DNA of 64,000 nt from contig CAYYFL010000003.1 in the NCBI GenBank assembly GCA_964471325.1, positions 100,859 through 164,858 on the forward strand. The letters are read 5' to 3'. Of the stretch, positions 59,762 to 64,000 are shown in pieces. The DNA comes from Velamenicoccus sp964471325. Lineage in GTDB: Bacteria > Omnitrophota > Gorgyraeia > Velamenicoccales > Velamenicoccaceae. The notes beneath the pieces were generated by a model that had not been told where the DNA came from, searched no databases, and saw nothing but the letters and a program-made list of their open reading frames with translations. Within the stretch, counting starts at the first letter, position 1. Each line of letters begins with the position of its first letter. The position numbers and the translations under genes were made by a program.

Positions 59762-60181
59762 ATGATGCCTATGATGGAGCAAGAAGAAGGCGGCGGAGCA
59801 AAAATAAAATCCATCCTTATCATCGACGATGAAAAGGATATTCTTGATTCTCTTTCTGGGTACCTGGAGAGGAACGGTTATGACGTTGAGGCGGCTGATA
59901 ACGGCGCAGAGGGGTTGAGGCTGGTTCGCGACCGTCGACCGGATCTCGTCATCCTGGATTTGATGCTGCCGGATATCGACGGCTCCGATATAGCGGCCCG
60001 TCTTTTGGAAGATCCTCTTACCAGCCGCATCCCCGTTATTTTTTTAACCAGCATTGTAAGAAAATCAGAACAGCTGAGGCCGCGGCGCGTCACCAAGCGC
60101 TGCGTCGTGGCCAAGCCCTGTTCGCCTGCAGAGATCCTGGGGCGCGTCAGAGACATCATCGGTCCGCCCAGGGTCTCCTAG
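59762..60181 (+). CDS. Single-domain response regulator (REC only)
   Basis: 139 residues from the first ATG. IIDDEKD (acidic pocket), phospho-acceptor Asp in LVILDLMLPDIDG, FLTSI and VAKPCSP are present; no output domain. TATAAT at 59758-59763 overlaps the first ATG, so if that -10 is used, translation must begin at a later ATG (59771 or 59774), nearly leaderless. No kinase is adjacent. The Ser-Pro-rich loop before the Lys is longer than usual. Confidence 0.85.
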   Translation: MMPMMEQEEGGGAKIKSILIIDDEKDILDSLSGYLERNGYDVEAADNGAEGLRLVRDRRPDLVILDLMLPDIDGSDIAARLLEDPLTSRIPVIFLTSIVRKSEQLRPRRVTKRCVVAKPCSPAEILGRVRDIIGPPRVS

Positions 60182-60219
60182 AGAGAACCGTGTCAAGTAA
60201 GCGTGTAGAAAATTTTTGA

Positions 60220-60248
60220 GACGCTGCCGATCCCCGGCGGCGTTTTTG
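60220..60248 (+). terminator. Rho-independent terminator after the response regulator
   Basis: Arms ACGCTGCCG (60221-60229) and CGGCGGCGT (60235-60243), one G-T wobble, followed by a T run. Confidence 0.75.
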
Positions 60249-60338
60249 CTAATCCCCCTTCCTAGAGTTTCCTGCACGCCCTCGCCGGAGGCCGGGGCGG
60301 GCGAGGCTTGCCCGCGGGGGTTTCAGAGAGGCAGCTTT

Positions 60339-61067
60339 ATGCGTCTTCAGGTATTTTTGTCGCACGCCGGCATCTGTTCCCGGCGCAAGGCCCTTGAGCC
60401 GATCCTGGCCGGCCGCGTGACCGTCAACGGCAAAGAGGTCACAGAGCCGTCTTTCGATGTCCATCCGTCGTCGGACAAAGTCTGCTTTGACGGTCGTCCT
60501 GTCCATCTCCCCCAGAAGATTTATCTCCTTCTCCATAAACCTCAGGCGACAATGAGCACTGTCAGCGACCCTCATGCGTCCAAGACCGTCCTGGGGCTCA
60601 TCCCGCAGCACTTGAGGTCCGGCCTGCATCCCGTCGGCCGCCTGGATAAAGATACAACGGGCCTTCTTTTGTTGACCAACGACGGGGATCTGACGCACAG
60701 GATGAGCCATCCTTCTTATGAGGTCGAGAAGGTATACAGGGTTGTTTTGAACAAAGAGGCCGGGGATGGCGATATCCGCCGGATCAGCCAAGGAATCCTG
60801 CTGGAGGGCCAAAAGACATTGCCATGCCGCATTGTCAAGAGGGGGCCGAGGGAACTGGAAATGGCGATTCACGAGGGTCGCAAACGCCAGATCCGCAAGG
60901 TCTTTGCCCTCCTCCATTATCATGTCGAGAGGCTTAAGCGTGTCCGTCAAGGGGGTCTTGAGTTGGGCAGCCTGAAAGAAGGGGAATGGCGTTTTTTGAC
61001 GCCCCAGGAAGTGGCCAGGATCATGCAGGAGATCCGGAAAACGCCGAAAGGAAAAAAGACAAAATGA
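60339..61067 (+). CDS. Pseudouridine synthase, RsuA/RluB/E/F family
   Basis: 242 residues. An N-terminal S4 RNA-binding domain (MRLQVFLSHAGICSRRKALEPILAGRVTVNG) and the catalytic domain with HPVGRLDKDTTGLLLLTNDGDLTHRMSHP (catalytic Asp in GRLD). IHEGRKRQIRKVFALLHYHVERLKRV is also conserved. It isomerises a uridine in rRNA; length and motifs are nearer RluB than RsuA, but the site cannot be named. Stop overlaps the next ATG. Confidence 0.93.
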   Translation: MRLQVFLSHAGICSRRKALEPILAGRVTVNGKEVTEPSFDVHPSSDKVCFDGRPVHLPQKIYLLLHKPQATMSTVSDPHASKTVLGLIPQHLRSGLHPVGRLDKDTTGLLLLTNDGDLTHRMSHPSYEVEKVYRVVLNKEAGDGDIRRISQGILLEGQKTLPCRIVKRGPRELEMAIHEGRKRQIRKVFALLHYHVERLKRVRQGGLELGSLKEGEWRFLTPQEVARIMQEIRKTPKGKKTK

Positions 61068-62347
61068 CTGGTTCCGCATTGTCTCGCGCGCCCCGCATGG
61101 TTTTTTGCGACGCAAAAGGAGATGTGTTCGTCCATCCGTCGTTGAAGGCATTGGGGTTTGACGGTCAAGGGTTTATTCTGCCCGCGCAGGAAGAATGGAT
61201 CCCCTTGCCCGCGGGGAGCAGTTTTTTCTACCTGCCGGGTCATCATGCTTTCGGTTTTGATCCCCTTGCCGGAAAAGCGGCTGTTCTCGAGGAAATGCAG
61301 GGGCGGGGGGCCTATCCCGCTGCCGGTTTCATGGTTCCCGGCTATACACGTCTTTATCTGCCGGCAGCCCGAAAAACAGACCCAGGAGTTATCTTGCCTT
61401 TGTGGCCTTATACCGCCGTTGGGTATGCCCGCGGAAGATTTGTGGCTGCGGCTGTCCGCATCGACGCCGGCACCAAGCAGAGGCCGTCTTGTTATGCCGA
61501 CAGGCCGTCGATCGTCAAGGGGATGCGCTGCCTGTCGCGGAAATATTCGTCCAACAGGCTCCTGAGACATTTGAGCCATTGCGCCAGGCAATACAATTGC
61601 CGCAATGCGCAGAATCTTTTTCTGGGCCGGTGGGAAGCGCCTTTGCCTGTTTCTCCCCTGTGCAATAGCCGTTGCCTCGGGTGTCTGTCTGCGCAGGATA
61701 CCGACTGTTCTTCGTCTCATAGCCGGCTTCGTTTTGCCCCCTCGGCCGGGGAGGTGGCTGAGATTGCCATCCATCACCTGAAGAATGCGCGCGCGCCCAT
61801 TGTCAGTTTCGGCCAGGGTTGCGAAGGCGAGCCGCTTTTGCAGATGAACGTCCTGAAAGAGGCCGTCACGCGGATACGGCGAGCCACACAGAAAGGGACT
61901 GTCCATCTTAACACCAACGGCTTTGATCCGGTCCGCCTGAGGGAATTGGCGGCCTGCGGCCTCGACAGCGTGCGCATCAGCATCAACAGTTTTCATCCGC
62001 GCCGCTATGAAGCCTACTACAGGCCTCGGGGCTATGCGTTTGGCGATGTGGTCGCCAGTATTCGGGAAGCGAGGAGGAGCGGGCTCTTCGTCTCTTTGAA
62101 TTATCTGCTTCTTCCGGGCTTCAGCGACGACGAGGGCGACGTGAGGCGGCTGGTATCTTTTTTGAAGAAAGGCGACGTGGATCTTATCCAATTACGGAAT
62201 TTATGTATTGACCCCGACGCTTTCTTCCGCAAAATGCACCTGAAAAATATCCGGCCCATAGGGGTCTTTCGGATGATCCGTCTTATCCGCCGGGCCTCGC
62301 CACGGTTGCGCCTGGGGTATTTTAATCCCCCGAAGGAAAATTTTTAG
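61064..62347 (+). CDS. Radical SAM protein of unknown substrate
   Basis: 427 residues. The first 190 or so (VFCDAKGDVFVHPSLKALGFDGQGF ... LPGHHAFGFDPLAGK ... CNSRCLGC) form an N-terminal extension before the cluster motif CNSRCLGC (CxxxCxxC), followed by SFGQGCEGEPLLQ, LNTNGFDPVRL, DSVRISINSFHP and LNYLLLPGFSDDEGDV, a normal half-barrel core. Homologous layouts occur in uncharacterised radical SAM proteins of PVC and deltaproteobacterial genomes. ATGA-coupled to the pseudouridine synthase, so RNA modification is possible but unproven. Confidence 0.85.
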   Translation: MTGSALSRAPRMVFCDAKGDVFVHPSLKALGFDGQGFILPAQEEWIPLPAGSSFFYLPGHHAFGFDPLAGKAAVLEEMQGRGAYPAAGFMVPGYTRLYLPAARKTDPGVILPLWPYTAVGYARGRFVAAAVRIDAGTKQRPSCYADRPSIVKGMRCLSRKYSSNRLLRHLSHCARQYNCRNAQNLFLGRWEAPLPVSPLCNSRCLGCLSAQDTDCSSSHSRLRFAPSAGEVAEIAIHHLKNARAPIVSFGQGCEGEPLLQMNVLKEAVTRIRRATQKGTVHLNTNGFDPVRLRELAACGLDSVRISINSFHPRRYEAYYRPRGYAFGDVVASIREARRSGLFVSLNYLLLPGFSDDEGDVRRLVSFLKKGDVDLIQLRNLCIDPDAFFRKMHLKNIRPIGVFRMIRLIRRASPRLRLGYFNPPKENF

Positions 62348-62398
62348 AAGCGTCCTTTCAACTGGAATACGATATAAGAATATGTTACACTTATATTT

Positions 62399-63829
62399 AT
62401 GAACAATCTCTTTAGAGGGATCAGGCGCTTCAAAGATCGCGCCGCACGGCTGCATTTTTCGGCAGGACTTGATAGAAGAAAGTTTTCTCTCAGGGCGGGG
62501 TTCACTCTTCTTGAGATTGTCATTATTGTCGTTGTCACTTCCGTCCTGGCTTCTCTTGCCGCCGTTTCTTATTTTCATGTCACTTCTAAAGCCCAAGATG
62601 CCGAAGCCCTCAACAATCTCGCCGCTGTCCGCAAGGCGCAGTTGTCGGAAGCGGCCGCGAAGGGGGCGTTCGTCAATGCGACGAATACCCGGGAAATCAA
62701 CGAGCGTCTCACGGAAGTGCAGATTGAAGATAAGGATTTCACGTATAAGATCGTCAATGTCACGGCCGATGATTTTGCGGCTGTCGCCGAGCGCGTCGAC
62801 GAAGAAAAGGCGCAGGAGAAACCGATTGTCATCGCCATGTATGCCGATGGCCATGTCGGCTATACCTATGCGCCGGGTTCTTCCTCCGGCGGCGGTTCTT
62901 CTTACGGCGGGGCCGGCGGCTCTTCGGGAGGCGGTTCATCCGGAGGGTCTTCAAGCGGTTCCCTGGGCGGCTCCTCCGGCAGCAGCGGCTCTTCGGGCAG
63001 CGGTTCTTCTGGGGGCAGCTCATCCACAGGATCTTCAGGAGACGGTTCCTCCGGGGGCAGCACAGGCGGCGGCACCGTCGCTGCCATGGGGTTCACTTAT
63101 CCGCCCGTTGCGACAGGGAATAACGGTTTTGTCGCCATCGGTTGGGCCGGGATCGGTATTTATCCGGATTCTTATGATATCTACAGGTCGACGTCGGCGA
63201 CGGGCGAGTTCGAACTGCTTTATGAAAATTGGTATGGCGCAACTGACTATTATACGGATTTGACCGTCACCAATGATACGACATATTATTACCGGATCGA
63301 TGCCCATTACGGCGAACAAGCCACCTATTCCTCCGAAGTCTTTTCCGCAACGCCTTCGGCAACGTCTCAATATGCCCTGCAGGCCGCAGAGGCCTTGTTG
63401 GAATTGGCGACAAGTCCTACGGGGGCGACGATCGCAGAGATCATTTTGTTGTATGACGTCAAGGTGGGGTTCGGCAATTGCGATAATTCGGTTGCGGCAT
63501 GGTACGAACCTCTTTTTAACACCATCAGGATCAATCTGGATGAATTTTCGAGTACAGCGGAAGTGCAGGCGGCCATCCTGGCCCACGAAGGGACCCATGC
63601 CTGGTGGACCAACGACACAAGCCAGGGCCAGCCGGAACGCGGCACGAATCTGGGGGACAGCATCGATCAGGAGTACAATGCCTTTTTGAACGGCGCTACC
63701 GTCTGGGGCGATGTCAAGGGCGGTCAGACAGATTACAACCAGGACAGCTGGGCAAGCGTGATCGCCCAGGGAGAGGCCGACGCGAAAGAGGTCATTCGCC
63801 TTTATTATCCGGATTTGCCTGAATATTGA
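62399..63829 (+). CDS. Prepilin-like protein fused to a putative HExxH zinc peptidase domain
   Basis: 476 residues. LRAGFTLLEIVIIVVVTSVLASLAAVSYF is a class III signal: cleavage after Gly34, Phe35 as +1 and Glu39 as +5, with an unusually long leader. A pseudopilin-like globular part (to about 160) leads to a linker of about 65 residues of nearly pure Gly and Ser (158-222). An FN3-like region follows (about 228-320), then a C-terminal domain with AHEGTHAWW (His396, Glu397, His400) and Glu425 in SIDQEYNAF, the pattern of a gluzincin. No family matches the whole. It may be displayed on a type IV pilus or type II secretion pseudopilus. A membrane-protein gene follows. Confidence 0.78.
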   Translation: MNNLFRGIRRFKDRAARLHFSAGLDRRKFSLRAGFTLLEIVIIVVVTSVLASLAAVSYFHVTSKAQDAEALNNLAAVRKAQLSEAAAKGAFVNATNTREINERLTEVQIEDKDFTYKIVNVTADDFAAVAERVDEEKAQEKPIVIAMYADGHVGYTYAPGSSSGGGSSYGGAGGSSGGGSSGGSSSGSLGGSSGSSGSSGSGSSGGSSSTGSSGDGSSGGSTGGGTVAAMGFTYPPVATGNNGFVAIGWAGIGIYPDSYDIYRSTSATGEFELLYENWYGATDYYTDLTVTNDTTYYYRIDAHYGEQATYSSEVFSATPSATSQYALQAAEALLELATSPTGATIAEIILLYDVKVGFGNCDNSVAAWYEPLFNTIRINLDEFSSTAEVQAAILAHEGTHAWWTNDTSQGQPERGTNLGDSIDQEYNAFLNGATVWGDVKGGQTDYNQDSWASVIAQGEADAKEVIRLYYPDLPEY

Positions 63830-63855
63830 TCCTGGAATACAGGAGGAGGTCTTGA

Positions 63856-64000
63856 ATGAAGCCGAAGAGCATGGCCGTCGTGTTATTTTTTTTAGTTTGT
63901 GGAGTTCTTCTCGTGATTTTGTTTTTGCCGCGGATGGAAGGTGTGTCCTACCAATCTTCCTTCTGTACCCTGCGTTATCCCAAGGGCTGGACCCTGCGGG
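63856..64000 (+). CDS. N-terminus of a single-pass membrane or exported protein (cut by window edge)
   Basis: 48 codons visible. AGGAGGAGG (63841-63849) is a very strong ribosome site 6 bases before ATG 63856. A basic start, one hydrophobic segment (MAVVLFFLVCGVLLVILFLP), then MEGVSYQSSFCTLRYPKGWTLR, the look of an exported beta-rich domain. Follows the pilin-peptidase fusion by 26 bases, probably in the same operon. Confidence 0.7.
   Translation, partial: MKPKSMAVVLFFLVCGVLLVILFLPRMEGVSYQSSFCTLRYPKGWTLR

Overview
The window is a 64 kb piece of a metagenome-type scaffold: a 100-base run of N sits at 58198-58297, and GC looks mid-50s by eye (not counted). A diderm envelope is implied by an OmpA-type lipoprotein, an exported beta-barrel-like protein, other lipoproteins and a prepilin. 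Anaerobic physiology is implied by a four-subunit group 3b-type [NiFe] hydrogenase, several radical SAM enzymes and a desulforedoxin-like protein. I see no rRNA, tRNA or CRISPR. The combination fits an uncultured anaerobic diderm lineage, and I lean to Omnitrophota within the PVC superphylum. That is inference from gene content and intergenic style, not a phylogeny.

Layout. 1-11.4 kb holds housekeeping genes: a cut-off lysine 2,3-aminomutase, an EF-G-like GTPase, a YchF-like protein with a degenerate P-loop, purH, folC, mnmE and folE, then a 57-residue desulforedoxin-like protein, a PPC-domain protein, a small thioredoxin-like protein and an OmpA lipoprotein. 11.5-23.8 kb holds a TMTC-like membrane TPR protein, a beta-barrel-like protein, a CHASE4/PAS histidine kinase with a receiver protein, a ComM/YifB ATPase on the minus strand, a coiled-coil protein, a YuiD protein, an L,D-transpeptidase, accA and a PadR regulator.

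24-45 kb is the accessory heart. It combines a minimal type II polyketide synthase with tailoring genes. The synthase consists of a ketosynthase with an intact Cys-His-His triad, a chain-length-factor-like partner with all three catalytic residues replaced, and an ACP. The tailoring genes include a TcmN/WhiE-type aromatase/cyclase, a PF04199 cyclase, a ketoreductase-like SDR, an MFS exporter, an acyl-CoA ligase, an amidohydrolase and two paralogous B12-binding radical SAM proteins. Embedded in it (26.0-30.7 kb) is a nucleoside phosphorylase, MtnA-like isomerase, class II aldolase and aldehyde dehydrogenase series that matches 5'-deoxyadenosine salvage. That route would dispose of the by-product of radical SAM chemistry. 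The region starts beside a PadR gene and a promoter overlapped by a 24-bp perfect palindrome.

45-54 kb is a hydrogenase island: a HypF reduced to its carbamoyltransferase domain, hypC-D-E, a HypA without its zinc site, hydB-G-D-A in the order known for Pyrococcus sulfhydrogenase, and the maturation protease. It runs into molybdenum-cofactor genes (moeA, moaA, moaC, MOSC) and rlmN. 58.1-64 kb holds a heptamer tandem repeat with the assembly gap, a thioesterase, an M48 peptidase, a receiver protein, an RsuA-family pseudouridine synthase, a radical SAM protein, and a prepilin fused to a putative zinc metallopeptidase.

The least expected signal is non-coding. At least seven genes (EF-G-like, thioredoxin-like, OmpA, nucleoside phosphorylase, ACP, second B12-radical SAM, hydB) are preceded by members of one modular structured repeat family. 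Each has a long outer hairpin (ACTCC paired with GGAGT) and ends in a short hairpin immediately followed by the gene's Shine-Dalgarno sequence. The short hairpin changes sequence between copies while staying paired, with one mismatch in one copy, which is covariation visible by eye. I regard this family and the type II PKS locus as the two most interesting things here.
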